A program made the translations under genes and the position numbers. Shown piece by piece: positions 32,159 through 41,489 of a stretch of DNA of 64,000 bases. The stretch spans positions 1 through 64,000 of the forward strand of contig JAIYDN010000049.1 of assembly GCA_027487485.1 (NCBI GenBank), read 5' to 3'. Origin of the DNA: Planctomycetaceae bacterium. Its GTDB lineage: Bacteria > Planctomycetota > Planctomycetia > Pirellulales > Pirellulaceae. Under the pieces are notes generated by a model. The model saw nothing but the letters and a program-made list of their open reading frames with translations, ran no database searches and was not told the origin of the DNA. The first letter of the stretch is position 1. Every line of letters begins with the position of its first letter.

Positions 32159-32761
32159 CTAGACCCAGTCCGAAAGAATCCCTTGGTTTTCAAGTCGTTG
32201 CCGCAACCGAGTCCATCGCGCTCGAATGGCCACCGGGTGAATATTGACACGTTCTGCAATCTCAGCGTTGGTGTAACCATCCAGTCGCATTTCCACCATG
32301 ATTCGTTCGATGTCGGTCATTTGGTTGCAAAGATGCGCAAGTCGATCCTCGAATTCAGCGATTTGCAGTGGGCCCTCATGGGGATTTGCGATCGAGCTTA
32401 AGACACCGGATATGTAGGATATGTCACCAGTCGCAGTACCTTGTAGATTGGCTTCTCTACGCAGCGACCTCCATTTTCTGGCAACCTTCCTTCGGACAAT
32501 CGTGCAAGCCAAGGCCACCAATTTATCTGGGGATGCGATGGCGAACTTCTCGTTTTTCAATCCAATCAGCAAACTCCGATGCACCGATTGAACCAAATCC
32601 ATCGTATCCAAATGGGCACGCAACTTTGGACCAAGTAAAATACGAACCACCACACGGACTTGACTCTCGTACTGCTGGCAAATTTCACGTTGAGCATGGA
32701 GATCCCCCAAGGTGGCTCGGAAAAAGAGGTCCGCGAACTTATTTTGGGGTTCAGTTTCCAT
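32159..32761 (-). CDS. ECF-type RNA polymerase sigma factor
   Basis: 200 residues from the ATG at 32761. A TTG at 32851 would add 30 residues of unmatched sequence, so the ATG is preferred. Residues about 12-100 form the sigma-70 region 2 (core binding and -10 recognition, around AHLDTMDLVQSVHRSLL). Residues about 145-195 form region 4, with a helix-turn-helix (MTDIERIMVEMRLDGYTNAE, then VAIRARWTRLRQRL). It should direct RNA polymerase to a dedicated promoter set. It lies 142 bases upstream of the giant adhesin gene on the same strand and is divergent from the kinase gene. No anti-sigma factor is adjacent; in planctomycetes comparable sigma factors are often linked to Ser/Thr kinases. A role in controlling the giant gene is inferred from position. 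Confidence 0.88.
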   Translation of the reverse strand: METEPQNKFADLFFRATLGDLHAQREICQQYESQVRVVVRILLGPKLRAHLDTMDLVQSVHRSLLIGLKNEKFAIASPDKLVALACTIVRRKVARKWRSLRREANLQGTATGDISYISGVLSSIANPHEGPLQIAEFEDRLAHLCNQMTDIERIMVEMRLDGYTNAEIAERVNIHPVAIRARWTRLRQRLENQGILSDWV

Positions 32762-32928
32762 TAAAATCCAAAATCTTTGCGACCTGACGTCACTCCAGCG
32801 AGGCATTTGGCTATTAGTCTCTTGCTCCCATATTACCAGATTTTTTTTCAATCCCCAAAGGGAATATCAACAGCCCTTGGGTTGATCGATAGCGATTGGT
32901 TCGGGTGGGACCGCCCTTGGAAATCCAA
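32762..32928. promoter_or_regulatory. Divergent promoter region between sigma factor and kinase
   Basis: The 167 bases between the two divergent start codons must hold promoters for both genes. I see an AT-rich stretch (eight T in a row at 32841-32848) but no convincing -35/-10 pair, operator or strong Shine-Dalgarno on either side. The assignment rests on gene orientation only. Confidence 0.4.
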
Positions 32929-35900
32929 ATGCCAAACAAATCTATCTCTTCTCAAGCCGCCGACCGTCTTCGTGAGTTCGTAGAGCTTCGAGTCGGTCAT
33001 GCCTGCGAAAAAGTACTTGAAGAGTTTCCGGGACTCGCCTTGGATAAAGAAAACATCTTAGAACTGCTTTACTTGGAACACTTGTTCCGAGAAGAAGTGT
33101 CCGGTACGGAAATAAGTTCCTCTCCCTCCCGAGAGTATTCGATACGATTCCCGGAACTGGAAGACGATATCAATAAGCTGTTCGAAGTAGCGACTGTTAT
33201 CGGCCAGGATACCGTCGATTCGCACTCGAATTTCGACAGAACTTTTACTGCCTCAGACTCCGATTCGAATTCGTTACCTTTAGAAAGTCCTTTGGGTAAC
33301 CTAAAAGATTATGTACTCCTAGAAGAGATTGGTCGCGGCGGTACGGGCGTTGTGTACCGGGCCAAGCAAAACGGTCTTGAACGAATCGTCGCGATTAAGA
33401 CCCCAAGCTCATGGGCTGGTGTCGATCGATACTTGCTGGAGCAATTCCGACGTGAAGCCGAACTGGCCTCCAGCCTTCACCACCCCAACATCGTGCCGAT
33501 CTACGAAGTCGGGGCAGTGGATGGCCTTCCGTTCTATTCGATGGAATACATCGAGGGTGGTAGTCTTGCTGAAGTGCTTGAACGAAGTCGACTTTCAACC
33601 AAAACGGCTGCGAAGCTCGTTTGCATCATCGCCAGAGCAGTCGACTATGCCCACGCGCAAGGCGTTCTTCATCGAGACCTTAAGCCTGGAAACATCCTTC
33701 TTTCGCTCAGTCAAAGACCGGACGCGGTCGAGCTTCCGTCTCGGGATGTTACGGGCAGTGTAACCAATGGTTCAAGCTACGAACCAAGAATCGTTGACTT
33801 CGGACTCGCAGTGGAATTGAATCAATCTAAGCTGCAGACAGTGCGCCGTGCTGGGACCCCGAGCTATATGGCTCCGGAACAAATTGATCCTAAGTTGGGT
33901 GAGCTTGGTCCTCGCACCGATGTCTATGCTCTTGGTTGTGTGCTGTACCATGCACTGACAGGCCAGCCTCCATTTCACGCTTCCAACTCCGAAGCAACCA
34001 TGGAACAAGTCCTGAGTGATTCACCGGTATCTCCGAAGGTTCTCAACGGGACGGTTCCCCGAGATCTTGAATCGATTTGCCTGAAGTGTCTGCAAAAGTC
34101 TCCTTCCGACCGCTATGAATCAGCTGAACTGGTGGCGAAAGATCTATCACGATATCTGGAAGCAAAAGCAGTTTCGTCACGAAGAATTAGCGTGATTCAG
34201 CATGCTGGCAAGTGGACCTTTAGACACCCTAGCCTAGCAGCACTCTTTTTCCTATTGTTGCTCGCTTCAGGGCTCACAACTTGGCTTTGGCTGCGTTCTG
34301 AATCTAGCCTTGAGGCTGAACGGGCTGAACGGAAAGTACGCGAACAATTGTCTTACGATCGAGAGGTCTCTTTGGCCTTTCATGCGTACAATTCCCACGA
34401 TACGGGACGAGCGAACGAACTCCTTCACCTAACCGATACGTCATTGCGAAAATGGGAATGGGATTTTCTTGATGGGCTGTGCAACCAATCTTTCTGGACA
34501 TCACCTACCCAAGTCTCCCAGAGTATTTCTGCGGCATCATTGAGCCCAGATGGAAAAATGGCGGTCATCGGCCATGGTACCTGGGGTGAAGACCACGATC
34601 AAACGATTCGCGTGTGGGATATCGAGGCCAACGAACTGAGATTAGAACTGAAGGGCCACCCAAAATCCTCTATCTCCAATGCATCGTTCAGCCCCGATGG
34701 TCTTTCCATCCTGACAAGCGCCGTAACTTGGCAAACCAAACAAACTTTCGGAAAAGTGCTCGAATGGGATGCGCAAACAGGCAAGCTCAAACGTGAAATC
34801 GCAAATGTGAATGCCTACGCAACCGCATACTGCCGATCCGGAACGGCCATCTTGGTTGGGGACACCAGCGGCACAATTCGAATGCACCAAGCTTCCGATG
34901 GTAGTGTCGTTCAAGAATTCGCTCGCCACCGAGGCATGGTGCTCTCAATATCTGTATCAAGCGATGGAAAAATTTTCGCCTCATGTGCGCGCGATGGTAC
35001 TTTATCGATTTGGGATATCGCGACGGGAACCGAACTCTACACACTTGCAAATCTTGGAGACACGCGCCGAGTCGTCTGGAACCCTGAAGTTAATCGACTG
35101 GTGGTCTGCCTATATGGTGGTCGAGCATCGAGCTACACCTGGGATGGCAAAAAGTTAACGCTTGGCACTGAGTTCGCAGGAAATGGAACTCAAAAAATAG
35201 TCTACTCCCCGGATGGATCCTATTACGCATGCAGTCTCTTTGGCGAGGGAACCAAATTCATGGATGCCCGAAATGGAAGAGTCATTTCGGTCTTTCCTGG
35301 TCACCAAGCAGCAACGTCGGTCCTAGGATTTGACCGGCTCGGATACCGTTTCATTACAGGTGGAGCGGACGGAGTATGTCATGTTTGGGACCTAACTCGA
35401 CCTAGCACTTCCGAACGAAAAGACTACTTGTCGCATGGCCCCGTCACCGCCATGGTGTACCACCCAACACGCGATGAGTTGGCTATAGCAACAGGAAAAG
35501 ATATCGCTCAAATCCATCTATGGAATTCAGAAGATGCTAAGCTCAATCGATCCATCAAAGGGCAAAACGGATCGGTCACGTCGCTGGCATTTTCCCCTGA
35601 TGGGAAACAAATCATTTCTGGTTCCGAGGACCGAATCGCTCGGATTTTTGATTCCAGCTCGGGCAAAGTGAAGGCTTCCTTAAGAGGGCATTCTGCCAAA
35701 ATTGTTTTGGTGGGATTCATGGACCAAGCAAGTGTTTTCTCGCTGGATGAATCTGGCGAAATACGAACATGGAACCTTGCCACCAAAAGCCAGTCTAACC
35801 AATGGAAACCATTCCTTGAACCACAAGATAGTTCGGACCGACCGACCAACTCCTTGTGTGCATCGTGGAATGCGAGTTCCGGGAGACTGGCGATCGCCCA

Positions 35901-37311
35901 TGGCAAATCACTTTGGATCTGGAAGGTTGAAACGGGCGGACTGCTTTTGTCCCAAAAGCTGGAGAACGATGCCACTTGCATTCAATTCGATTGGACTGGA
36001 AATCGGCTTGCTATCTCCAACGAATCCGCTACTGCAAACGGATCGACAGGGGTAGGCATTTGGGAGGTGCAGCTCGGCAACGCACGATCCCCAGCATCGA
36101 TCGTGCAAACGTTGAACCTATCTGGTCACCCTAAAGGTGTTACCTCAATCGCTTTCAACCCCGAAGGTACTCGACTAGTTACTGCCAGCAAGGACGAAAA
36201 CATACGGCTTTTCGGCTTGGATCTAGGTTCGGAACTCATGAAACTCCACCATGGTTTGGGCGAACAGAAAAATGTATTTGTCGCATTCAATTCCCGAGGC
36301 ACACAACTAGCAAGAAGCGAAGCAAGTCAATTATGGCTGTTCAATAGCAACCCCAAGGAAATGATCCAGCAAAACGATTTCGAGTTTTCTCGACGATTGC
36401 ATCATCAGAAGAACTATCAAGCAGCTCGCAACACAAGCAGCTATTATGCGGCACTGTTCCATGCGCGTCATCTTGTCGAAATGGAACCAAGTAACGCACC
36501 GGTTAGGTTAAAGTGGATTGAGCTTCTCTTGGTCACTGGTGACTTAAGGAATGCTGTCGACCAGCTTCTTGCCATGCCCGAGGATGGTGAAAATGATTTG
36601 GAGCGAATGATAACATTGGCCCACGCTTATTTGTTGCTCAATCAAAAGGACCAATACAGCCAGAGCTGTTCCAAGGCATTTGCGATGCTTAAGGAAGATA
36701 CTCCCCGAAAAAAAGTAGCCCAAGTTGGTTGTCTCTTAACACTTTCGGATGCATCCGGAATTGAACCTAAGGCCGTGGTCGATCTTCTTACTAAGACGCT
36801 CCGCGGCCGACTTACCAGTTTCGAGAATTTCAGCCTGGGACTTGCTCACTACCGTGCATCCGAATTGGACAAGGCCACCAAAATAGTCAAGCAAGTAAAC
36901 GGAAACTCAGAACGAGGTTTGGGAGTTCTCCTTCAATACATGGTCCGATCAAAGCTTCGACATCACAAAAAAATTACCGATGCCGCTGACAACCCATCTC
37001 CCTTCAAGAATATGATTGGCAGCGTCAACTCCCTCTATGGTGAAGGGGAATCACTAGACGATGCATGTCGACTTACTGAATGGTTGAGAATCCAAAACGA
37101 GAATGTTTCGCTCGGCCGAAGAATCCCATTTGACGAGGATCGTTTTCGAGTCCTCTATTTTTCAATCCTTGCGCAAGAATTGCGAACCGGAAAGGACTTT
37201 GAACACACAGGCAATGCGACGTTGAAACAGCTGTACGAGTCCGAGCTGAAAAAATACGAATACTCGAATGGACACGAACGAGTGAAAACCAGCATGAGCA
37301 GCAATCGTTAA
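32929..37311 (+). CDS. Membrane serine/threonine protein kinase with WD40-like and TPR-like regions
   Basis: 1460 residues from the ATG at 32929; a TTG 33 bases upstream is possible but less likely. Residues 1-95 are the planctomycete-type helical N terminus. The kinase domain spans about 127-410, with glycine loop GRGGTG (135-140), VAIK lysine (157), HRDLKPGN (from 248), DFG (290-292) and APE (315-317), so it should be active. One transmembrane helix (about 434-455) follows. The remaining ~1000 residues carry WD40-like repeats (for example SVTSLAFSPDGKQIISGSED and GVTSIAFNPEGTRLVTASKD) and then a TPR-like helical region from about 1150. The kinase is probably cytoplasmic, with the propeller region on the far side of the membrane as a sensor or scaffold; that topology is inferred. 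It is divergent from the sigma factor and convergent with the DUF1559 gene. Confidence 0.92.
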   Translation: MPNKSISSQAADRLREFVELRVGHACEKVLEEFPGLALDKENILELLYLEHLFREEVSGTEISSSPSREYSIRFPELEDDINKLFEVATVIGQDTVDSHSNFDRTFTASDSDSNSLPLESPLGNLKDYVLLEEIGRGGTGVVYRAKQNGLERIVAIKTPSSWAGVDRYLLEQFRREAELASSLHHPNIVPIYEVGAVDGLPFYSMEYIEGGSLAEVLERSRLSTKTAAKLVCIIARAVDYAHAQGVLHRDLKPGNILLSLSQRPDAVELPSRDVTGSVTNGSSYEPRIVDFGLAVELNQSKLQTVRRAGTPSYMAPEQIDPKLGELGPRTDVYALGCVLYHALTGQPPFHASNSEATMEQVLSDSPVSPKVLNGTVPRDLESICLKCLQKSPSDRYESAELVAKDLSRYLEAKAVSSRRISVIQHAGKWTFRHPSLAALFFLLLLASGLTTWLWLRSESSLEAERAERKVREQLSYDREVSLAFHAYNSHDTGRANELLHLTDTSLRKWEWDFLDGLCNQSFWTSPTQVSQSISAASLSPDGKMAVIGHGTWGEDHDQTIRVWDIEANELRLELKGHPKSSISNASFSPDGLSILTSAVTWQTKQTFGKVLEWDAQTGKLKREIANVNAYATAYCRSGTAILVGDTSGTIRMHQASDGSVVQEFARHRGMVLSISVSSDGKIFASCARDGTLSIWDIATGTELYTLANLGDTRRVVWNPEVNRLVVCLYGGRASSYTWDGKKLTLGTEFAGNGTQKIVYSPDGSYYACSLFGEGTKFMDARNGRVISVFPGHQAATSVLGFDRLGYRFITGGADGVCHVWDLTRPSTSERKDYLSHGPVTAMVYHPTRDELAIATGKDIAQIHLWNSEDAKLNRSIKGQNGSVTSLAFSPDGKQIISGSEDRIARIFDSSSGKVKASLRGHSAKIVLVGFMDQASVFSLDESGEIRTWNLATKSQSNQWKPFLEPQDSSDRPTNSLCASWNASSGRLAIAHGKSLWIWKVETGGLLLSQKLENDATCIQFDWTGNRLAISNESATANGSTGVGIWEVQLGNARSPASIVQTLNLSGHPKGVTSIAFNPEGTRLVTASKDENIRLFGLDLGSELMKLHHGLGEQKNVFVAFNSRGTQLARSEASQLWLFNSNPKEMIQQNDFEFSRRLHHQKNYQAARNTSSYYAALFHARHLVEMEPSNAPVRLKWIELLLVTGDLRNAVDQLLAMPEDGENDLERMITLAHAYLLLNQKDQYSQSCSKAFAMLKEDTPRKKVAQVGCLLTLSDASGIEPKAVVDLLTKTLRGRLTSFENFSLGLAHYRASELDKATKIVKQVNGNSERGLGVLLQYMVRSKLRHHKKITDAADNPSPFKNMIGSVNSLYGEGESLDDACRLTEWLRIQNENVSLGRRIPFDEDRFRVLYFSILAQELRTGKDFEHTGNATLKQLYESELKKYEYSNGHERVKTSMSSNR

Positions 37312-37325
37312 ATCGAGCGGGCTGA

Positions 37326-37342
37326 AGCCATTGGCCATGGCT
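37326..37342. terminator. Possible small hairpin between convergent genes
   Basis: A 17-base dyad (arms AGCCAT and ATGGCT, 5-base centre) lies in the 34-base gap between the convergent kinase and DUF1559 stop codons. There is no T-run on either strand, so termination function is only suggested by position. Confidence 0.25.
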
Positions 37343-37345
37343 AAT

Positions 37346-38500
37346 TTACTTTCGGACAGCTACGTTGCAGTTTGGCATGGCAATTCTCAATTCCTGAATG
37401 GACAGCTCGTTTCTCTGAACGCAGAAAATGCTCTCCAATTTTTGAAGTGATGCAATCTTCCGAATGCCCCTTTCCGTTAAATCGACGCCACCAACGACTA
37501 GCGTTTCTAATTCGTGAAACATTGCAATAGTCTCTGCCACTTCGTCATCCAAGATTTTTCCATAATCCAGGACTTTAATGCTAGGATACTGCTCGAGAAT
37601 AGTCTCAATCGTTATTCCCACCTTGGTTCTTTCGTCTCTTGGTCCGGCTAACACTGCTACCTCAGGCTGTTCATCCTTACCAAAGTAGATGCAAGAAGCG
37701 GAATCCCCTTTGCGTCTTGTCTTTTGATCATCCTGTTGATTCGCAAAGCATATCACCTTTCTCGGATTGCTCTTGCTGGTTGTTCGGAAAATGCGTTCAG
37801 GTACTTCGACTTTGGCATTCTCGGGCAGTGGTATTCTTTGAGAGAGAATCTCTAACGAAGTCCGATCGATTTGTGAAGACACCATACGTATCGATCCATC
37901 GCCCATGCAGAATTGAGCACCATCGGACCATGCTCCATATCCCCCTTGGCCGTCATTTAGCGGCCAAGTCAAAGGTCGCCAGTTAAAGGGATAGCCAAAC
38001 GGTTGGTATTCACCTGATACTTCTCCTGCAAACCAGACGTTGGAAAGCCCTGCTTCGATCTCCGAAAAGCGAGTGCTACTTTCACGATGCAGAACGGCTG
38101 GATTTGCCATGTAATGAGTCAGTCCAAAACCTTCCTCCGAAAACAACTCAGGCTCGTTAGGCCGTTCCCAGTGCCTCATTCTCATAAAAAATTTGTACGC
38201 ATTTCCCGGATCGTCCCAGACTAGATCCATGTAAACACGGTCGTACCAATTGCTAGATTCCATGAAGGGCTGTACGCGAGTCATCCAACCATGTTTCGCT
38301 TCGGCATCACAGCCAGTCGGAAGTCGCTTGAACGCAGATTCAAAGTTATGCAGTCCAAGTCCAGTCTGTTTCAGGTTGTTGCTGGAACTCATTTTAATCG
38401 CAGCAATGTGAGATCGATGGACTGCCATCGCTAGCAGGGCAAGAAGCGTAACGATACTTAGGATGCCAACGGTGTAGCTGGCTCGAGCTTGAAACGACAT
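37346..38500 (-). CDS. DUF1559-type pseudopilin-like protein with LRR-like tail
   Basis: 384 residues. A single N-terminal transmembrane helix (about 8-28) is followed by SSSNNLKQTGLGLHNFESAF, the hallmark start of the planctomycete DUF1559 family, and by the family's end motif WSDGAQFCMGDGSIRMV near residues 190-205. The usual type IV prepilin methylation/cleavage site (GFTLIELLVV-like) is missing, so processing as a pilin is doubtful. Residues about 300-384 contain two or three leucine-rich-repeat-like turns (VLDYGKILDDEVAETIAMF, LETLVVGGVDLTERGIRKI). The gene is 108 bases downstream of the serine hydrolase on the same strand. Function is unknown; it is probably anchored in the membrane with the bulk outside the cytoplasm. 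Confidence 0.8.
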   Translation of the reverse strand: MSFQARASYTVGILSIVTLLALLAMAVHRSHIAAIKMSSSNNLKQTGLGLHNFESAFKRLPTGCDAEAKHGWMTRVQPFMESSNWYDRVYMDLVWDDPGNAYKFFMRMRHWERPNEPELFSEEGFGLTHYMANPAVLHRESSTRFSEIEAGLSNVWFAGEVSGEYQPFGYPFNWRPLTWPLNDGQGGYGAWSDGAQFCMGDGSIRMVSSQIDRTSLEILSQRIPLPENAKVEVPERIFRTTSKSNPRKVICFANQQDDQKTRRKGDSASCIYFGKDEQPEVAVLAGPRDERTKVGITIETILEQYPSIKVLDYGKILDDEVAETIAMFHELETLVVGGVDLTERGIRKIASLQKLESIFCVQRNELSIQELRIAMPNCNVAVRK

Positions 38501-38608
38501 GATTGAGTTCTGCTTGTAACTCGGTTGCTATCCTTGACATACACTTTTATAGGATTTAGCTGACGCGGATCGTGGCGATACAAGATCACTAGACGGCCTT
38601 TTTCAGCA

Positions 38609-39985
38609 TTACTTTTTAACTCTTGGGGCCGGTAATTCTCGTCCCGATTGAAACAGAGTCACCTTCGGACTGTTCCCTTTTTCTGGAAGCTCGAACTTCA
38701 GCGTCGCGTCCACAAGTTGGTACTTCCATTCAGTTTCGCTTTTGGGAATCAACGCCAAGAATTGCTGGCCCGTCAATTGAGCCATCATTTTCCCGTCCTT
38801 CACTTGAACCGTAATGATGGCCCCTGGGGCCAATTGATACTTTCCTTCCAGACGTTTTGCCACCTCGGGCTTCACCTGGAACTCAGCATCAAATTGAGTT
38901 GGCTGAACGTCCATGCCAATGACGGTTCGGAAAATCTGTTCCGTCAACGTGTCCATCTCTGGATTGGCGGTGTTGGCGAGCAAGACAACGGCGGTCTTGA
39001 GCGGACGATTGATCAAAATCATGGAGTGGTATCCACCTGTTTGTCCGTTGTGCCATCGCGTTGCACCATCCTGAGCAATCATCCAACCAAGGCCCATCGC
39101 AAACTGACCATCGATCGCATCCTTGTGCTTTTTCCAGGCTAGATTGATGGCCTTTCCCAAGGGTTCTTTCGGTGGATTCAACACTGCTTTTGCAAAGGTC
39201 AGCATGTCATCCACGTTGCTCCGAATCGCACCACAACCGGCCAGTGCATCAAAATCCCAAGAGCTATCAGGCAGAAGAGCTGCGTTATGAGGGGGAGCAA
39301 ATCGTGATTTCTGATCTGAACTGAGCGTGATGGAAGTGTCCAACATTTGAAGTGGCTCCGTTAGCTGCGTCTTGAGAAGCTTCTCGTAGCTTGTGTCCGC
39401 TTGCCGAGCCAACAAATCCCCTAATAGTCCGACCGCTAGATTCGAGTACTCATACGCTTCCCCCGGCTTTCTTTCTGGTTGGGCCGATTTCATGTATTCC
39501 AACAAGGACGGACGGTCGTAATCGGCGAACGGGTTCGTTGAGTCCTTGGGCGCGATGTTCAGTGGCATGACTGGTAAACCCGAAATATGATGCGACAAAT
39601 GCTTGAAGGTAATCGACGAACCAACCTCAGGATTTTCTTTTTCCAGCTCCGTCATAATGGTATTGATCGGGTCGTCAAGTTTTAGTTTGCCCGATTCGAC
39701 GACTTGGGCCAACAGCAGGGATGTAAAGACTTTGGAGATGGAACCTATCTCATAGATGGTCTTGCTGTTTGGCTTCGAGTCGCTTGTCGAATCTAAACTG
39801 CCGAAGCTTTTCTCCCAAACTTCCCCGTTTAATAGGACGCCTATCGAAATTGCATTGAACTTTTTGTGCTCGCGATAAGGCTCCACAAGTTCGATGATTT
39901 TCTTTTCGTACTTGAACGGTTCTTGAGCAATGGCCGTAACAGCACTCAACAAAAAAACACCAACGAGAAAACTGTACCGAGTCAT
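38609..39985 (-). CDS. Secreted serine hydrolase, beta-lactamase class C / penicillin-binding-protein-like family
   Basis: 458 residues from the ATG at 39985; a TTG 15 bases upstream is less likely. Residues 1-20 are a signal peptide ending AIA-QE. The serine-active hydrolase fold is supported by SISK (Ser82, Lys85), YSN (180-182) and HNG (312-314, in HNGQTGGYHSM), corresponding to SxxK, YxN and the third motif of class C enzymes. Residues from about 365 form a C-terminal beta domain of the type seen after such hydrolases (LEGKYQLAPGAIITVQVKDG). The substrate could be a D-amino-acid peptide, an ester or a beta-lactam; the sequence does not decide, and a resistance role should not be assumed. 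It acts outside the cytoplasmic membrane. Confidence 0.9.
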   Translation of the reverse strand: MTRYSFLVGVFLLSAVTAIAQEPFKYEKKIIELVEPYREHKKFNAISIGVLLNGEVWEKSFGSLDSTSDSKPNSKTIYEIGSISKVFTSLLLAQVVESGKLKLDDPINTIMTELEKENPEVGSSITFKHLSHHISGLPVMPLNIAPKDSTNPFADYDRPSLLEYMKSAQPERKPGEAYEYSNLAVGLLGDLLARQADTSYEKLLKTQLTEPLQMLDTSITLSSDQKSRFAPPHNAALLPDSSWDFDALAGCGAIRSNVDDMLTFAKAVLNPPKEPLGKAINLAWKKHKDAIDGQFAMGLGWMIAQDGATRWHNGQTGGYHSMILINRPLKTAVVLLANTANPEMDTLTEQIFRTVIGMDVQPTQFDAEFQVKPEVAKRLEGKYQLAPGAIITVQVKDGKMMAQLTGQQFLALIPKSETEWKYQLVDATLKFELPEKGNSPKVTLFQSGRELPAPRVKK

Positions 39986-40295
39986 GATGATCCATCGCAA
40001 AAAAATCGTGATTGTGCCGACGAAGCGGAAACTTCAATCCACTGCAACTACTCGAACACTATAAAAAGGGATTGTAACATAGAACGAAATGGGACAATGA
40101 TCTTGCAAACGATTTCCATTGCTTGGGCTGGACCTCGGACGCTTGGCAATTCGGGGTGTCCGATGCGATCCTATTGTTCAAGAAGATTCGAGAAAATCGG
40201 GCTAGCATGGGTAGATTTTCCCTGTCAAATACGAATGTTGGTGTTAATTCCAATGGCACCCAGTACTCATTCCCGAATCTGTCCGATCGACTTTA
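39986..40295. other. Divergent intergenic region, no gene seen
   Basis: 310 bases separate the divergent serine hydrolase and DTW-protein genes. Promoters for both must lie here. An AT-rich patch near 40060-40082 (ACTATAAAAAGG) could be part of one, but I cannot assign -35/-10 boxes. The frames that read through the spacer have no recognisable product. Confidence 0.5.
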
Positions 40296-41471
40296 ATGCA
40301 CAATCAAAGATGCTATGGTTGCTACCGCCCAATCGATCGATGCTTTTGCAGCAACATTCCTCGTATCGAAAACAAAACACGAATACTGATTTTGCAGCAT
40401 ATGCGGGAGCGGTTTCACCCTTTCAATACCGCCCGCATTGTCCGACGTGCGTTAAGCAATTCAGACTTGATTGCACAGCACTCAGGGCAGCTGAAGGAGA
40501 CACTTTCGGCTTTCGATTTTTCTTCTGGAACGGGACTGCTTTACCCTGGAGACAACGCAAAGCCACTCGATGACTTGAAACCGAGCGAACGTCCCACACA
40601 GCTAATTATCCTGGACGGAACATGGCATCACGCGAAAACTTTGATTCGCGACATCCCAAAATTACAGAGCGTTCCTCGATACAGTTTTTCGTCCAAGGAA
40701 CCTAGTCGATACCGTATCCGTCGTGAACCTCATTTAGAATGCCTATCCACGATTGAAGCGACCGTCGCTGCTCTGCAAAGTCTGGAACCCGAGACGATCG
40801 GTTTGAATTCGTTGCTAGCGGCTTTCGATTTTATGATCGACAATCAGTTGGCGTCCCCAATGTCAGACTATGGTGCACGCCGCATACATCGAAAGAGCAC
40901 CTTAGGTTCTGGTGTTCCAAAGATGATCCGAGATCATCTGGATAAGATCGTCGTGGTTTATGGCGAAACCATGCCCGGCATTCAAAGAGATCTTGCAATC
41001 TCCAACTCGGATACCGCTACGCAAGACAGCCAATGGCCTTGTTATTGGACGGCAGAACGATTGGTCACGGGCGAGAAATTCGAATCGGCCATTCGCCCCG
41101 AAGGAAAGTTGTCTTCCGCTTTTTTAGGCCATCTTGAGTTATCAGAGAGCGTTTTTTCGGAAGCACCTCCGCTCAAAGAAGTAAGCAAGTCTTGGCAATT
41201 GTTTTTGCGGCCAGGAGATCATTTGGCGTTCTATTACTCCAACATCGCCAAGCTCTTATCAAAACTGATGTCCGATGACGTGCCCTTGATCCATCTGAAA
41301 AGTGTTCGGATGATGTCTAGCAAAAACAAAACACTGGAGCATGTTTTGTCAGATCTGAATCTTGAACCCGCTTCCCATCGTTTTGCTGGCCGGGCCGGGA
41401 AGAGACTTGCAAGCACCTATGCTCTTGTTCAGTATCTTCATGCTTGCGGGAAAAACGGACAGCAGGAATAG
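40296..41471 (+). CDS. DTW-domain tRNA-uridine aminocarboxypropyltransferase with C-terminal degenerate DnaQ-like exonuclease domain
   Basis: 391 residues. Residues 1-185 are a DTW domain: zinc-type cysteines C6, C9, C16 and C18, the signature DGTW at 107-110, and RREPHLECLSTIEA at 142-155. DTW proteins (TapT/Tuc family) transfer the aminocarboxypropyl group of S-adenosylmethionine to uridine of tRNA, making acp3U. Residues about 216-385 are an extra domain that follows the DnaQ/DEDDh exonuclease pattern (KIVVVYGET, RLVTGEKFESAIRPEG, SEAPPLKEV, HRFAGRAGKRLAST). Motif I has Tyr222 in place of the first Asp, the second motif has lost its Asp, and the final Asp is lost, so catalysis is unlikely. 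The gene is divergent from the serine hydrolase and convergent with the DUF1501 gene 18 bases away. Confidence 0.87.
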   Translation: MHNQRCYGCYRPIDRCFCSNIPRIENKTRILILQHMRERFHPFNTARIVRRALSNSDLIAQHSGQLKETLSAFDFSSGTGLLYPGDNAKPLDDLKPSERPTQLIILDGTWHHAKTLIRDIPKLQSVPRYSFSSKEPSRYRIRREPHLECLSTIEATVAALQSLEPETIGLNSLLAAFDFMIDNQLASPMSDYGARRIHRKSTLGSGVPKMIRDHLDKIVVVYGETMPGIQRDLAISNSDTATQDSQWPCYWTAERLVTGEKFESAIRPEGKLSSAFLGHLELSESVFSEAPPLKEVSKSWQLFLRPGDHLAFYYSNIAKLLSKLMSDDVPLIHLKSVRMMSSKNKTLEHVLSDLNLEPASHRFAGRAGKRLASTYALVQYLHACGKNGQQE

Positions 41472-41489
41472 CTTTACGTACCATCCCAG

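Noticed and set aside
32762-32851. A TTG start at 32851 extending the sigma factor by 30 residues
   Set aside because: The added residues do not resemble the start of sigma factors, and an ATG at 32761 begins exactly at the conserved domain.
38609-39985. Reading the class C-type serine hydrolase as an antibiotic-resistance beta-lactamase
   Set aside because: The motifs are shared by esterases and D-aminopeptidases of the same family, and nothing in the sequence or context supports a resistance role.
40941-41450. An active DEDDh exonuclease at the end of the DTW protein
   Set aside because: At least three of the acidic metal ligands are replaced, so only the fold, not the activity, is supported.
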